Assembly (NCBI GenBank): GCA_964415965.1
Contig: CAYQCK010000001.1
Location: forward strand, 372,001-436,000
DNA length: 64,000 bases
DNA from: CAIKNB01 sp964415965
GTDB taxonomy: Bacteria; Patescibacteriota; Patescibacteriia; 2-12-FULL-60-25
Direction: 5' to 3'
Below the pieces are notes generated by a model. The model saw only the letters and a program-made list of their open reading frames with translations, ran no database searches and was not told the origin of the DNA. Both the position numbers and the translations under genes were made by a program. This document shows, one piece after another, positions 32,740 to 41,395 of the stretch (position 1 is its first letter; each line of letters opens with the position of its first letter).

Positions 32740-34332
32740 ATGAAGCACATCGCCCCATTCTTCTTTTTCGTGGCGAGCTTCCTGCTCGTCATGTGCTTCG
32801 GCCAGCAGGCCGGAGCCACGCGGAAGCCCGTGACCGGACATGCCGAACGGGCGCTGAGCCTGCTCGGCAGCCTGGCCCAGGATCCGGATGCGGTGGCCTG
32901 CGTGCGCCGCGCTTGTCTCGAAGTGCCGTACCGCGAACGCGGCATCCGTCACGAGAGGCTTGAGGCCTGCAAGCTGGACCATTTCCGGCGAATCGCCTCG
33001 GCCATAAGCGGCAGCAAGCAAGGGCCGCAGTTGCGTTCGTACGCGTTCGATCAGGAGGCTCCGCCGCCGGATGCGCTCGTTTGCGAGAAGATCACCGGCC
33101 GCGCCGAGCCCTCGGATGAAGCCGAACTCGACCTTGCCTTCCTGCGCGAACAGGAAGAAAAGCTAGCCGCCCTTAAGGCCGAACAGGCGCGGGTCAACCA
33201 GATCGCAGCGGCCCAGCCTCGGACTCCGGCCAGCGTCACAAACGACGTCGTGCCGGCCACCGTCAAGAAGCTCCATGATCCTAGCCTAAACGGTTTCGTC
33301 TCGGTCGAGAATGAACTGCGTAAAGAGGCATATGCGGGACTGACCGGTCCGGACAAGCTGAATGTAGCGCATTGCGCGCCCGAGCATTTCATCTTGCGCA
33401 AGTCAGACAAGGATTCGGCCCAGCTCTATGTCGATGCCGGCGCGGCCTATGACCAATTGGCCCGCTCGTGCTTCGCCAAGCACTATCGGGTGGACGCGGT
33501 TTCGACGGTCGAAGAGAACTATGTCGAGGCAACCATCCCGGCCTGCATCCTGCCTGACGGACGGATTGGTCTCGATCCGACGCGCTATTCAGAAATCCTG
33601 TCCCGCAAGCGCAAGCTCGTGATCCACGGTGAGCCCAATCTGGAATTCCATAAGCAGTGCCAAGCCAAGGGCGGAAAGCCCTGGGTCGCTCTGCAGGGAC
33701 GCCAGATCCTGTGGTTGGCCGGCAAAGATGCGCCACGCCATGCGTGGCCGAGCGAGGCTCGGTCTCCGGCCCAGAACGGACAGCCGTCGGCGAACGTCGA
33801 TCCTCCGGCACCGGATGCGTCGGCGGCCGCGGAAAACGCGCCCGACTCCGGACCCGTCAATTCCGGGAATCTTGGTTCCGCCGTCATCGTTTCATCCGAG
33901 GGATCCGAGCCTGACGCTTCGGTATCGGATGCGGCGGTTTCCTCGGAAGAGGATGCCGGATCTGACGAGGCCCAGGGTGCGCCGGACGAGGAAGGGACTG
34001 GCCTGCCTAATTGGCTTGAAGAAAGCCTGCCGGGCGGGACGTCGACGCCGCCGGCAGACAGGGACAGCCGCCTGCGCATCACGCCTGGTCTGATCCAAGC
34101 GATTGGACCGCCACAGTCGGCTCTCTGGGCCTGGACAGCCCAAAGCGTGAGGCATGGACACGATATCTTGAGGGCGACTTCGCCTCCCGGCAAATCGCCG
34201 ATCTACGGGCTGCGCTCAGGCGCCGGCCCGCCCATCCTAAGTGACGCATCCCGGCAGAACCGGTTTTCCCGCAGTGACGCCCAGTATTCCTTTCCCGCAG
34301 TGACGAATCTCGGCCTATCCGGCCGCTTCTGA
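32740..34332 (+). CDS. Large exported protein of unknown function
   Basis: 530 residues from the ATG at 32740 (GAGGG upstream); in-frame codons before it are not signal-peptide-like. Signal peptide 1-25 (FFFFVASFLLVMCFGQQAGA). The next 100 residues carry two close Cys pairs (VACVRRACLE, EACKLD). A helical region (EEKLAALKAEQARV) and a globular part with three Cys follow. Residues about 360-450 are a Ser/Ala/Glu/Asp-rich linker. The C-terminal tail encodes a 14-base repeat (TTCCCGCAGTGACG twice) and ends in LGLSGRF. No family recognised. Followed by a terminator. Confidence 0.65.
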   Translation: MKHIAPFFFFVASFLLVMCFGQQAGATRKPVTGHAERALSLLGSLAQDPDAVACVRRACLEVPYRERGIRHERLEACKLDHFRRIASAISGSKQGPQLRSYAFDQEAPPPDALVCEKITGRAEPSDEAELDLAFLREQEEKLAALKAEQARVNQIAAAQPRTPASVTNDVVPATVKKLHDPSLNGFVSVENELRKEAYAGLTGPDKLNVAHCAPEHFILRKSDKDSAQLYVDAGAAYDQLARSCFAKHYRVDAVSTVEENYVEATIPACILPDGRIGLDPTRYSEILSRKRKLVIHGEPNLEFHKQCQAKGGKPWVALQGRQILWLAGKDAPRHAWPSEARSPAQNGQPSANVDPPAPDASAAAENAPDSGPVNSGNLGSAVIVSSEGSEPDASVSDAAVSSEEDAGSDEAQGAPDEEGTGLPNWLEESLPGGTSTPPADRDSRLRITPGLIQAIGPPQSALWAWTAQSVRHGHDILRATSPPGKSPIYGLRSGAGPPILSDASRQNRFSRSDAQYSFPAVTNLGLSGRF

Positions 34333-34333
34333 A

Positions 34334-34362
34334 GCCACCCATTGATCTCAAGGGTGGTTTTT
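34334..34362 (+). terminator. Rho-independent terminator
   Basis: GCCACCC with GGGTGGT around an 11-base loop, followed by TTTT. Confidence 0.75.
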
Positions 34363-34396
34363 CGAATGCGTCATTAACAATCCCGTGCGGCGTTTG

Positions 34397-34402
34397 TATA
34401 GT
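34397..34402 (+). promoter_or_regulatory. -10 element for the PF09826 gene
   Basis: TATAGT preceded by TTTG; followed by AGGAGA (34403-34408), which serves the short frame at 34418 rather than the main ATG at 34447. Confidence 0.5.
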
Positions 34403-34417
34403 AGGAGAGAGCGATTT

Positions 34418-34450
34418 ATGCTTCATCGCATTTTGCGCATATTTTTATGA
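34418..34450 (+). CDS. Ten-residue upstream frame or displaced signal-peptide start
   Basis: AGGAGA sits nine bases before an ATG opening MLHRILRIFL, which ends in TGA overlapping the main ATG (ATGA at 34447-34450). Either a coupling leader, or the true basic N-terminus of the main protein separated by one missing T in the T5 run at 34442-34446: one more T would fuse it in frame to MSWTYIFTAW. Confidence 0.4.
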   Translation: MLHRILRIFL

Positions 34451-36459
34451 GTTGGACATATATCTTCACGGCGTGGATGGGTTTGATGGCTCCGATTCTG
34501 GCTTTGCCGATCGGCCTGCCGGGCTTAGGCCCATCCGGAATCGGACAAACTGCTGCGCCCGTCGTTCAGGCCGGAGTTCCGACCGTCCGTTTCGCGTCCT
34601 GCGGGGCGCTGAAAGAAAGGATTTCCCAAGCCTATCCTTCGGGCACGGACTATCTGTTGGAAAGGGCGGTGCCGCTCGCGGCACCGACGACTGCCGCACC
34701 GACCGCCGGGACGGTTGCCCAAAAATCCGCGGATGCCGCGCCGGGCGGGGATTACTCCAAGACCAACGTCCAAGTCGAGGGCGTGGACGAGGCTGACATC
34801 ATCAAGCTCGACGGCCAGCGCGCTTTCCATCTGACCAAGAATCGTTTGGTGATTTCGCTCGTCGCTCCGCCCGCCCAGGCCAAACTCCTTTCGGTCACCG
34901 AATTCGACCGGGCATTTTCCGCCCAAGATCTGTATTTGGAAAACGGCAAAGTCATGGTTCTTGGCCAGAAGTACGAATCGCGCGTCTATCCCGAACCAAT
35001 GCCGTTGGGCGCCAAGATGATGCCGTCTTATATGCCTTGGCGCGGCCGTCAGTTGACCGTCGTCCAGATATTCGACGTGTCCGATCCGGTAAAGCCCAAA
35101 ATACTGCGGACTGTCGAGTTCGACGGTTCCTTGTCCAGTTCCCGTCTGATCGACGGCACCGTCTATCTCGTGATGAACGCTTGGTCGCCCTGGGACCAGA
35201 GCGGGGAAGACGAATCGTCGCTTGTCCCGGGTTATCGCGACAGTAGCCAGGGCGAGAGCTTCAAGCCGATGGCGCGCTGCATCGATGTCGCGTATTTCGA
35301 TCCGCGTCCGGCGCGCGAATACCTGGCCGTGGCTTCCCTCGGGATGTCTGGCGCCGGCGAGGTCAAGCGTCAGGTCATCCTAGGTTCGAGCGATACGGTC
35401 TACGCCTCGACCGGCAACCTGTACGTCGCGCGGGAGGACTGGAGTTACGCACCGGTCCGCGACACGGCCGATCCGTCGACCCTCGAACGCGAGAAGACGG
35501 TCATCAACAAGTTCGCGCTGAAGGACGGCGCCATCAGCTTCATGTCCCAGGGCAAAGTCCCCGGCCGTCTCCTGAACCAGTTCTCCCTGGACGAATACGA
35601 CGGCAACCTGCGCGTCGCGACCACGAAGGGCCAGGCCTGGGACACGAAGAACCCGTCGCTGAACAACGTCTATGTGCTGGCGCCGGACCTCAAAGTCCGC
35701 GGCAAGATCGAAGGCATCGCCCCGGGCGAAACCATCTACTCCGCGCGGTTCATGGGCAAGCGCGGTTATCTCGTGACGTTCAAGAAGGTGGATCCGTTCT
35801 TCGCCTTCGATCTCTCGAACCCGGATTCGCCCAAGATCCTGGGCAAGCTCAAGATCCCCGGATTCTCCGACTATCTGCATCCCATGGACGAAAACCACAT
35901 CATCGGCGTCGGCAAGAACGCCGCGGACGCGGCCGAAGGGGCTTTCGCCTGGTATCAAGGCATGAAGCTGGCGGTGTTCGACGTGACCGACGTGGCCAAT
36001 CCCAAGGAGATGTGGAAAACCGAAATCGGGGACCGCGGGACCGACTCGCCGGCCTTGTCTGACCATAAGGCCTTCCTGTATTCGCCGACGAAGCAGCTTT
36101 TGGCCATGCCGATCCGATTGGCCGAGCTGGCGCCCGAAGTCAAGGCTGACCCGACCCACCAGGGTAACGAGTACGGCGACTATAAGTTCCAAGGCGCTTA
36201 CGTCTGGCGGCTGACGTTGGACAAGGGTTTTCAGCTTTTGGGCCGCATAACCCACCAGCCTAACGATGACCAGTTCTTGAAGTCCGGATACTATTACGGC
36301 TCCTCGGATAACGACGTCTCCCGCGTCCAGTACGTCGACGACACGCTTCTGACTTTCTCGAACAATAGGCTTAAGCTGCACCATCTGTACGATTTGGCCG
36401 CCTATGGCCAGGTCGAATACCCCACCACGACCGAGTCTCTGCCATACGAAATGTACTAG
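34447..36459 (+). CDS. Exported beta-propeller protein, PF09826-like
   Basis: 670 residues. A hydrophobic N-terminal segment (about 1-24) serves as signal or anchor but lacks basic residues; these may be supplied by the frame at 34418. The signature YSKTNVQVEGVDEADIIKLDG (written here in part: VEGVDEADIIK) is the start of the PF09826 beta-propeller family found in archaea and bacteria. Later blades include VVQIFDVSDPVKPKIL, FFAFDLSNPDSPKILG and AVFDVTDVANPKEMW, and the protein ends near residue 670 with a final strand. Role unknown; extracellular binding is likely. A strong hairpin terminator follows. Confidence 0.85.
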   Translation: MSWTYIFTAWMGLMAPILALPIGLPGLGPSGIGQTAAPVVQAGVPTVRFASCGALKERISQAYPSGTDYLLERAVPLAAPTTAAPTAGTVAQKSADAAPGGDYSKTNVQVEGVDEADIIKLDGQRAFHLTKNRLVISLVAPPAQAKLLSVTEFDRAFSAQDLYLENGKVMVLGQKYESRVYPEPMPLGAKMMPSYMPWRGRQLTVVQIFDVSDPVKPKILRTVEFDGSLSSSRLIDGTVYLVMNAWSPWDQSGEDESSLVPGYRDSSQGESFKPMARCIDVAYFDPRPAREYLAVASLGMSGAGEVKRQVILGSSDTVYASTGNLYVAREDWSYAPVRDTADPSTLEREKTVINKFALKDGAISFMSQGKVPGRLLNQFSLDEYDGNLRVATTKGQAWDTKNPSLNNVYVLAPDLKVRGKIEGIAPGETIYSARFMGKRGYLVTFKKVDPFFAFDLSNPDSPKILGKLKIPGFSDYLHPMDENHIIGVGKNAADAAEGAFAWYQGMKLAVFDVTDVANPKEMWKTEIGDRGTDSPALSDHKAFLYSPTKQLLAMPIRLAELAPEVKADPTHQGNEYGDYKFQGAYVWRLTLDKGFQLLGRITHQPNDDQFLKSGYYYGSSDNDVSRVQYVDDTLLTFSNNRLKLHHLYDLAAYGQVEYPTTTESLPYEMY

Positions 36460-36487
36460 CCTGAAATCCGGCGTTTTCCCAGGATGA

Positions 36488-36519
36488 CCGAAAAAGAGCG
36501 TAAACTCGCTCTTTTTCGG
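36488..36519. terminator. Strong terminator hairpin
   Basis: CCGAAAAAGAGCG (36488-36500) pairs perfectly with CGCTCTTTTTCGG (36507-36519): 13 pairs, with T runs suited to either direction. Confidence 0.85.
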
Positions 36520-36604
36520 GGTCTATTGGGGGTCCGATGAGCATTGACTTCCTGACCGGGATAGGCTATCATTCCGCTACATTAACAACGCGTGAGTCCG
36601 TCTG

Positions 36605-36679
36605 GCCGACGTAGCTCAGCGGTAGAGCAGCGGTTTTGTAAACCGTTGGTCGCCGGTTCGATCCCGGCCGTCGGCTCCA
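36605..36679 (+). tRNA. tRNA-Thr (TGT)
   Basis: Acceptor GCCGACG/CGTCGGC, D stem GCTC/GAGC, anticodon stem GCGGT/ACCGT with loop TTTGTAA (anticodon TGT at 36637-36639), T stem GCCGG/CCGGC with TTCGATC, discriminator T, encoded CCA. The rpmG start is 12 bases on. Confidence 0.96.
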
Positions 36680-36690
36680 TCCAACCAATT

Positions 36691-36846
36691 ATGTCGCAGG
36701 AAAACCTGATCAAGTTCGAGTGCACTGAGTGCAAGAAGCTCAACTACCACTCGAAGAAGAACAAGAAGACCATCAAGGCCAGGCTTGAGATGCACAAGTT
36801 CTGCAAGAGCTGCAAGAAGCACACCGGCCACAAGGAGACCAAATGA
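36691..36846 (+). CDS. rpmG: 50S ribosomal protein L33, zinc-ribbon form
   Basis: 51 residues. LIKFECTECKKLNYHSKKNKK and KFCKSCKKHTGH give the four-cysteine (CxxC...CxxC) form of L33 and the usual length. Component of the large ribosomal subunit near the E site. It follows tRNA-Thr by 12 bases, a classical tRNA-rpmG arrangement. No clear Shine-Dalgarno; the tRNA sequence itself forms the leader. Confidence 0.95.
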   Translation: MSQENLIKFECTECKKLNYHSKKNKKTIKARLEMHKFCKSCKKHTGHKETK

Positions 36847-36849
36847 CGG

Positions 36850-36880
36850 ATCGTCCCGAAGCACTCGGGACGATTTGTTA
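36850..36880 (+). terminator. Terminator after rpmG
   Basis: ATCGTCCCGA with TCGGGACGAT (ten perfect pairs) around AGCAC, followed by TTGTTA. Confidence 0.75.
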
Positions 36881-36909
36881 TCCGGCCGCCGCGAGGCTAA
36901 ACTTCGACC

Positions 36910-37236
36910 ATGAGCTGGCCCAAGCCGCCGCCCCTCATCTGCAAGCCCATGGGTCCGCCCGCCAGCGCGGTCTGGCGGGGCTTGCCGTTGAAACTCGTCA
37001 AGCGGATCGTCCTTTTGTCGATGGCTTTCTGGCTGCTCGTCCTGTTCGTGCCGGCGCTCATCCTGCTGTTCCTGTTCTGGCCGGTGCTGGCCGGTTCGGT
37101 CTGGGGCGCGGTCGCCGTCCTGGCCGCGTTGTCCGTCGGCTATGTCAGCCTGTCCCTCGGCATGTGGGCGTCGCAGAAAATGGTCCGCCACGGCCATCTG
37201 CAGCGCGCCCTGTCGGAAAAAGCTAAAGCCAAATAA
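36910..37236 (+). CDS. Small integral membrane protein
   Basis: 108 residues with two membrane helices (about 33-57 and 61-85), a Pro-rich N-terminus and a basic C-terminal tail (KMVRHGHLQRALSEKAKAK). TAAACT at 36898-36903 ends six bases before the ATG, so the message is probably leaderless. No family recognised. Confidence 0.65.
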   Translation: MSWPKPPPLICKPMGPPASAVWRGLPLKLVKRIVLLSMAFWLLVLFVPALILLFLFWPVLAGSVWGAVAVLAALSVGYVSLSLGMWASQKMVRHGHLQRALSEKAKAK

Positions 37237-37244
37237 CCATCAAT

Positions 37245-37814
37245 ATGCCCGACTATTATCCGGAACTGGTCATGCGTTCGTTCGAACTGGCGGCCCGTTG
37301 GCATGAGGGGCAAAAGCGCAAGCATCCGTTCGAGCTTATCCCGTACATCGCCCATCCCGCGGGCGTCGGTTTCCTGCTGCAGAAAGCCGGTTACGGCGAT
37401 GAGGTCGTGGCCTCCGGCATCCTGCACGACGTCATCGAGGATTGCGGTGTGACCGAGGATGAACTGGCCAAGGCGACGAATCCGCAGGTCGCCAAACTCG
37501 TCGAGCAGGTCAGCGAACCGGACGTCGAAGATTGGCGCCAGAAGAAAATCGCCTTCGTCGAAAAACTGTCGCACGCCTCGGACGAGGCCCTGGCCATCAA
37601 AGCCGCCGACCACCTGCACAACCTGCAGAGCATGTTGGGCGCGGCGCGCGCCGCCGCGTCCTCGATTTGGGGCATGTTCGGCGCGGACCGCGAATCCAAG
37701 CTGGCCTACGAGCAGAGCATCCTGGATATGGTCGCCGACCGGCTCGGCGAAACACCGCTTGTCGCGGCCCAACGCGCGGCGCTCGAGGAAGTGCGGCGTT
37801 TGCCGGAGCATTGA
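37245..37814 (+). CDS. HD-domain hydrolase, SpoT/small alarmone hydrolase-like
   Basis: 189 residues. The HD superfamily metal ligands are present: His19 region (AARWHEGQKRK), YIAHPAGVGF, ILHDVIEDCGV (His-Asp) and the distal KAADHLHNLQSM. HxxGxKRK-AHP-HDxxED-NL order is that of the ppGpp hydrolase domain of RelA/SpoT and of Mesh1-type small alarmone hydrolases. No synthetase domain is present. It probably removes pyrophosphate from an alarmone or related nucleotide. It lies eight bases after the membrane protein gene and one base before the TM0106-like gene. Confidence 0.83.
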   Translation: MPDYYPELVMRSFELAARWHEGQKRKHPFELIPYIAHPAGVGFLLQKAGYGDEVVASGILHDVIEDCGVTEDELAKATNPQVAKLVEQVSEPDVEDWRQKKIAFVEKLSHASDEALAIKAADHLHNLQSMLGAARAAASSIWGMFGADRESKLAYEQSILDMVADRLGETPLVAAQRAALEEVRRLPEH

Positions 37815-37815
37815 T

Positions 37816-39303
37816 ATGCCGCGGCGCCGACCTGAATACGTCACCGCGACCGACATCTACCGGTTCATGGCCTGTCCGCATTGGCCGTATTACGATTGGC
37901 ATGCGACGCCGGAACAGGAAAAGTTGCGGCGCGAGCTGACCGAAGCCGAAATCCAGCGCCAGGAAGACGGGGTCGCCCATGAGGAGCGCGTCGTCCAGGA
38001 TATCTTCCGCGGCCAACCGGTGACGGACGCGCGCCTGTCCGGCGACGTCGCCAAAGACTGTGTCCAGACGCTCAAATGGATGCGCGAGGGCGTCGAGCGG
38101 ATCTACCAAGGCGCCATCGTCGCCGGGCGTTGGGCCGGCCGGCCCGATATCCTCGAGAAGCGGGCGGGGGAGAGCGCCTTCGGCGATTGGCATTACGTGG
38201 CGCTGGACATCAAGTCGACCCGCGAGCTCGAGAAGTACCAGAAATTCCAGTTGGCCTTCTACTCCCGCATCCTTGAGCATATGCAGGGACGCTGTCCGAC
38301 CGTCGCCGGCATCTACAACGTGTACGGCATGTGCGTGGAATTCGATCCGGCCGAAGTCGCCGCCGATTTCGACGATCTGATGGCCAAGCTCGAGGCGAGC
38401 GTCTTCGACGGCGTGAAACCGGAGCTGGTCCTGCGCAAAGACTGCTTCGATACCGGCGTCTGGGGCGAGCTCTGCCGGCGCACGGCCGAGGAGGCCGATG
38501 ACATCGCCTTGCTCTACAACGTCAACCTGCCCAAGCTCCGCGCTTTGCGGTCGCTGGGCATCTCGACCTTGGCGGATGCCGCGGCGTTGGATCCGGCGAC
38601 ATTGGCCGGCGCGGCTCCCGGGCTGACGGCCCACGCCCTCGAGACGCTCAAGCTCCAGGCCCAATCCCTGCGTGACCGTTCGGTCATCATCCGCAAGCCT
38701 GTCGAGCTGTCGTCGCCGCCGCTCGAGATCCATTTCGACATCGAAAGCTCGCCGCCGCACGGCATCGATTATCTCTACGGTTTCCTCCTGCGCTGGCCCG
38801 ACGGGAAAGAAGATTACGTCTCGTTCGTCTCGAAGACGGAATCCAGGGACGCCGAAGGCGAGATGTGGCGCCAGTTCCTCGATTGGCTCACGTCTTTGCC
38901 GCTCGATTACGTCGTCTACCACTATTCGTCCTATGAGTTGGGCCGCCTGTCGGCCCTGGCCAACCGCCACGGCACGAGCCATTGGCTGGATTTTTTCCGC
39001 AGCCGGATGGTGGATTTGAGCGAGTACGCCAAGCACGGCGTGACGTTCCCCCTGTATTTCTACGGCCTCAAGCACGTCGCCAAGTTCCTCGGCTTCCGCT
39101 GGCGCGGGGAGCTCGTCAAATCCGGCGGCGAATCCGTGGACCAGTTCGCGCGTTACCTCGAGACCGGCGACGAATCCATCCTCCAGGCCATCATCGACTA
39201 TAACGAAGACGACGTCCGCGCCACGGCGCACCTCAAGGACTGGCTGGCGCGTTACGCCCGCGAGACTACCGTCTACAGCGAACCCTTTCCCTGGCAGGAA
39301 TGA
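37816..39303 (+). CDS. TM0106-type RecB-like/RNase H-like nuclease
   Basis: 495 residues from the ATG at 37816. N-terminal half: RecB-family (PD-D/ExK) nuclease pattern with ATDIYRFMACPHWPYYDW, GRPDILEK and VALDIKSTRELEKYQKFQLAFY. A helix-hairpin-helix-like linker follows (LRSLGISTLADAAAL). C-terminal half: RNase H-like 3'-5' exonuclease with IHFDIESSP and IIDYNEDDVRAT. This two-nuclease layout is the TM0106/PF13482 family; its biological role is unknown, and DNA repair is likely. Operon with the HD gene. Confidence 0.85.
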   Translation: MPRRRPEYVTATDIYRFMACPHWPYYDWHATPEQEKLRRELTEAEIQRQEDGVAHEERVVQDIFRGQPVTDARLSGDVAKDCVQTLKWMREGVERIYQGAIVAGRWAGRPDILEKRAGESAFGDWHYVALDIKSTRELEKYQKFQLAFYSRILEHMQGRCPTVAGIYNVYGMCVEFDPAEVAADFDDLMAKLEASVFDGVKPELVLRKDCFDTGVWGELCRRTAEEADDIALLYNVNLPKLRALRSLGISTLADAAALDPATLAGAAPGLTAHALETLKLQAQSLRDRSVIIRKPVELSSPPLEIHFDIESSPPHGIDYLYGFLLRWPDGKEDYVSFVSKTESRDAEGEMWRQFLDWLTSLPLDYVVYHYSSYELGRLSALANRHGTSHWLDFFRSRMVDLSEYAKHGVTFPLYFYGLKHVAKFLGFRWRGELVKSGGESVDQFARYLETGDESILQAIIDYNEDDVRATAHLKDWLARYARETTVYSEPFPWQE

Positions 39304-39328
39304 AATACCCGGCAGCGACCGGGTATTT
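39303..39328. terminator. Terminator between convergent genes
   Basis: AAATACCCGG with CCGGGTATTT, A and T runs at the ends, overlapping the stop of the nuclease gene and close to the stop of the DHH-like gene. Confidence 0.75.
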
Positions 39329-39334
39329 TGTCTC

Positions 39335-40744
39335 TTAAGCTTGTTCGGGTCGCCTCTCCCGCGCCTTTTCCAATGCCGCGCGGAAACCCTCGAAATCCAG
39401 GAGCGATGTCGTCGAAGCGGCGATGAGGCTGTTGCCGGCGACGCTGACCGTCGGGTCGCCGTGGCCGAGGTACTCGAATCCGGGGCGCGGGGTTTTCCAT
39501 TTGGTTAGTTTTGCCTGCTCTTCGGCTGTGGCCGTGCCGTCGGCCGCTTTCTTCTCGAGGTCTTCGATGATCGGTTTGCGTTTTTCCGCCTCCGCCTCGT
39601 TGAAGGCCTTTTCCAGGAATTTGAGGTCGAAGATCTCGGTGCTTTCCGACTTCATCCCGATGTCGTATTGGTCGCCGCCTTTTGTCCGGTTGGGTCCGGC
39701 ATATACGGCAATGATGGCGTTCGGCGGGATGCGGCGGTAGGCCATGTTGGTCACGGCCAGGGGATGCATATCGGTCTGTCGGCTCAAATCCGCGACGATG
39801 AGCTGGACCGTCCTCTCCTTGCCCTGCTTGTCACGGACCGCGATGTCGGTCCGTTCGGCTTTTTCGAAGACCGTCTCGAATTTCCGGAAATCCTCCCTGA
39901 CCCGCTCGCTGCCTTCGGCGATGACGGCTTTGAGTTCGGGGTCCAAATCGAGGTCCGCGTATACGAGCTCGGTCAGGTTGACCGACCCCGGGGCGGCCAG
40001 GTTCTTGGCTTCGGCCGCATTCAGGAAATCGAACATGGATTTCATCAGTTGCTTCTGGTATTTGGCGCGGACCAGGCCGGACAGCTTGATTTTCTCCTCC
40101 TTGGTCGCGTTCGGGTCCTTCCAGATGGCGCCGATTTCGGCGTCGCGCCGCGTATTCAGGGTATTTTCGATGGCCGCGCTGGCGCCCAGGACACTCCTCA
40201 GGAATTTGTCCGGATCGGTCTCGTCGTATCTCCCGTAATCTACCCGATTGACGTGTTCGGACAGCTGCCGGGACAAAGTCGGCAAACGTCCGTGTTCGAG
40301 CAGGGACTTGGCCAGGTAGGTGGCGCAAAGCGAATCCAGGTCGCTGTCGAAATGCGATGTCACGCGGTCGGTGCCGCGTTCGCGCATCATGGCCAAGACG
40401 TCCTCGGGGAAATCCGCCAGCATGGCCGTGGTGCAGCGGCGCTTTTCCGGCGGGATGTCGGTCGTGGCGTCTATCGTATGGTGGTCTACGACGCCGTTGC
40501 GGATGGTCTCGCGGTACACGGCATCGATTTCTTCCTGCGACTCCGGATGCCGCATGCTTTCCGGCGGGGGGATGGGAGTGCCTGTATCCAGGCAGAGGGT
40601 CGTGCGGGGAAGTTTTTCCGCGTTCTGTCCCTTGCCTATCGCCGGTGCATCGCGCGTTTCGTCGAACGTTACCCGCCAGCCAGGCTCCCTTTCTTTTCGG
40701 GGTCCGTCAGGCATCGTTGAGGCGGCTTTCGGTTCTGAATACAT
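39335..40744 (-). CDS. DHH-like phosphoesterase-related protein
   Basis: 469 residues from the ATG at 40744. GVVDHHTID (Asp87-His88-His89...Asp92) resembles the DHH metal motif; TSHFDSDLDSLCATYLA (His131, Asp133, Asp135) resembles the first DHH motif (HxDxDxxxS/A) of NrnA/RecJ proteins. Here the DHH signature comes before, not after, the HxDxD signature, so the fold may be rearranged. A charged helical region follows, ending in SVAGNSLIAAS near the C-terminus, like the GGG-type substrate loop of DHHA1. Predicted metal-dependent phosphodiesterase on oligo- or dinucleotides. A longer start at 40798 is possible but has no signal. Confidence 0.55.
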   Translation of the reverse strand: MYSEPKAASTMPDGPRKEREPGWRVTFDETRDAPAIGKGQNAEKLPRTTLCLDTGTPIPPPESMRHPESQEEIDAVYRETIRNGVVDHHTIDATTDIPPEKRRCTTAMLADFPEDVLAMMRERGTDRVTSHFDSDLDSLCATYLAKSLLEHGRLPTLSRQLSEHVNRVDYGRYDETDPDKFLRSVLGASAAIENTLNTRRDAEIGAIWKDPNATKEEKIKLSGLVRAKYQKQLMKSMFDFLNAAEAKNLAAPGSVNLTELVYADLDLDPELKAVIAEGSERVREDFRKFETVFEKAERTDIAVRDKQGKERTVQLIVADLSRQTDMHPLAVTNMAYRRIPPNAIIAVYAGPNRTKGGDQYDIGMKSESTEIFDLKFLEKAFNEAEAEKRKPIIEDLEKKAADGTATAEEQAKLTKWKTPRPGFEYLGHGDPTVSVAGNSLIAASTTSLLDFEGFRAALEKARERRPEQA

Positions 40745-40914
40745 AGGTCTGTTGATTATTTGATTCCGGTTAAGCTTAGCACGATGAGGATTCGGCAATC
40801 CAGCCGTTCGTCGTCAAGCGCGTCTGGTCCGCTAAGGATTGACAGATTTCTCTGGACGGGCTGCGCCTTTTTTGGAATAATTCGCCCAATTAATTAGCTC
40901 AACTATATACAGAG

Positions 40915-41226
40915 ATGAAAAGCAGCCGCTTCTCCGTCAACTGGAGGAATATCGTCGCCCCGCTGGGCGTGGTGGTAGGCCTGGTTTTGAGCCTCGGATG
41001 GATTCCGAGCGCCAAAGCCGATTTGGTGCCGCAGAATCGTGTCCAGATGAGGATGGAGGGTTTTAACCTGACCGGAACCTACTCGGTCGTGGGCGGGGTG
41101 CCGACCGGAGTCGGCCAGTTCAAGAACGGCAACGCCGGCGATTATCCCGAAGGTTCTTGCATCCCTTCGCTCATCAGAGTCAAGAACAACGACAATGCGG
41201 CCGGCGATATCCAGCTCACCCCCTGA
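40915..41226 (+). pseudogene. LPRTG adhesin, N-terminal fragment
   Basis: 103 residues: signal peptide (NIVAPLGVVVGLVLSLGW...SAKA, about 1-36) and the first part of the mature domain. It stops at TGA 41224-41226 right after a C5 run (41219-41223); one extra C continues the reading as PLNDFVYPGSDLSTV, which runs to 41420. A second -1 break near the T4 run at 41394-41397 then leads into the repeat fragment. TATATA at 40904-40909 ends five bases before the ATG and may be its -10. Read as one gene, 40915-43959 would encode about 1010 residues. Confidence 0.7.
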
Positions 41227-41395
41227 ATGACTTCGTTTATCCGGGCAGCGACCTCTCGACCGTCACTTCATTCAAGACGGATGCGGGCGGAACGAACAGC
41301 GCCACTATCAATGGGCCTTATTCAGGGCAGGACGGGACCGGCGCCATAACGGCAAACGATGCTTTCCGGCATTACAACGTTTTGCTGCTTACGTT

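Noticed and set aside
37597..39231. Long open frame on the minus strand opposite the HD and TM0106-like genes
   Set aside because: Both plus-strand genes have catalytic motifs and coherent ends; the antisense frame has none.
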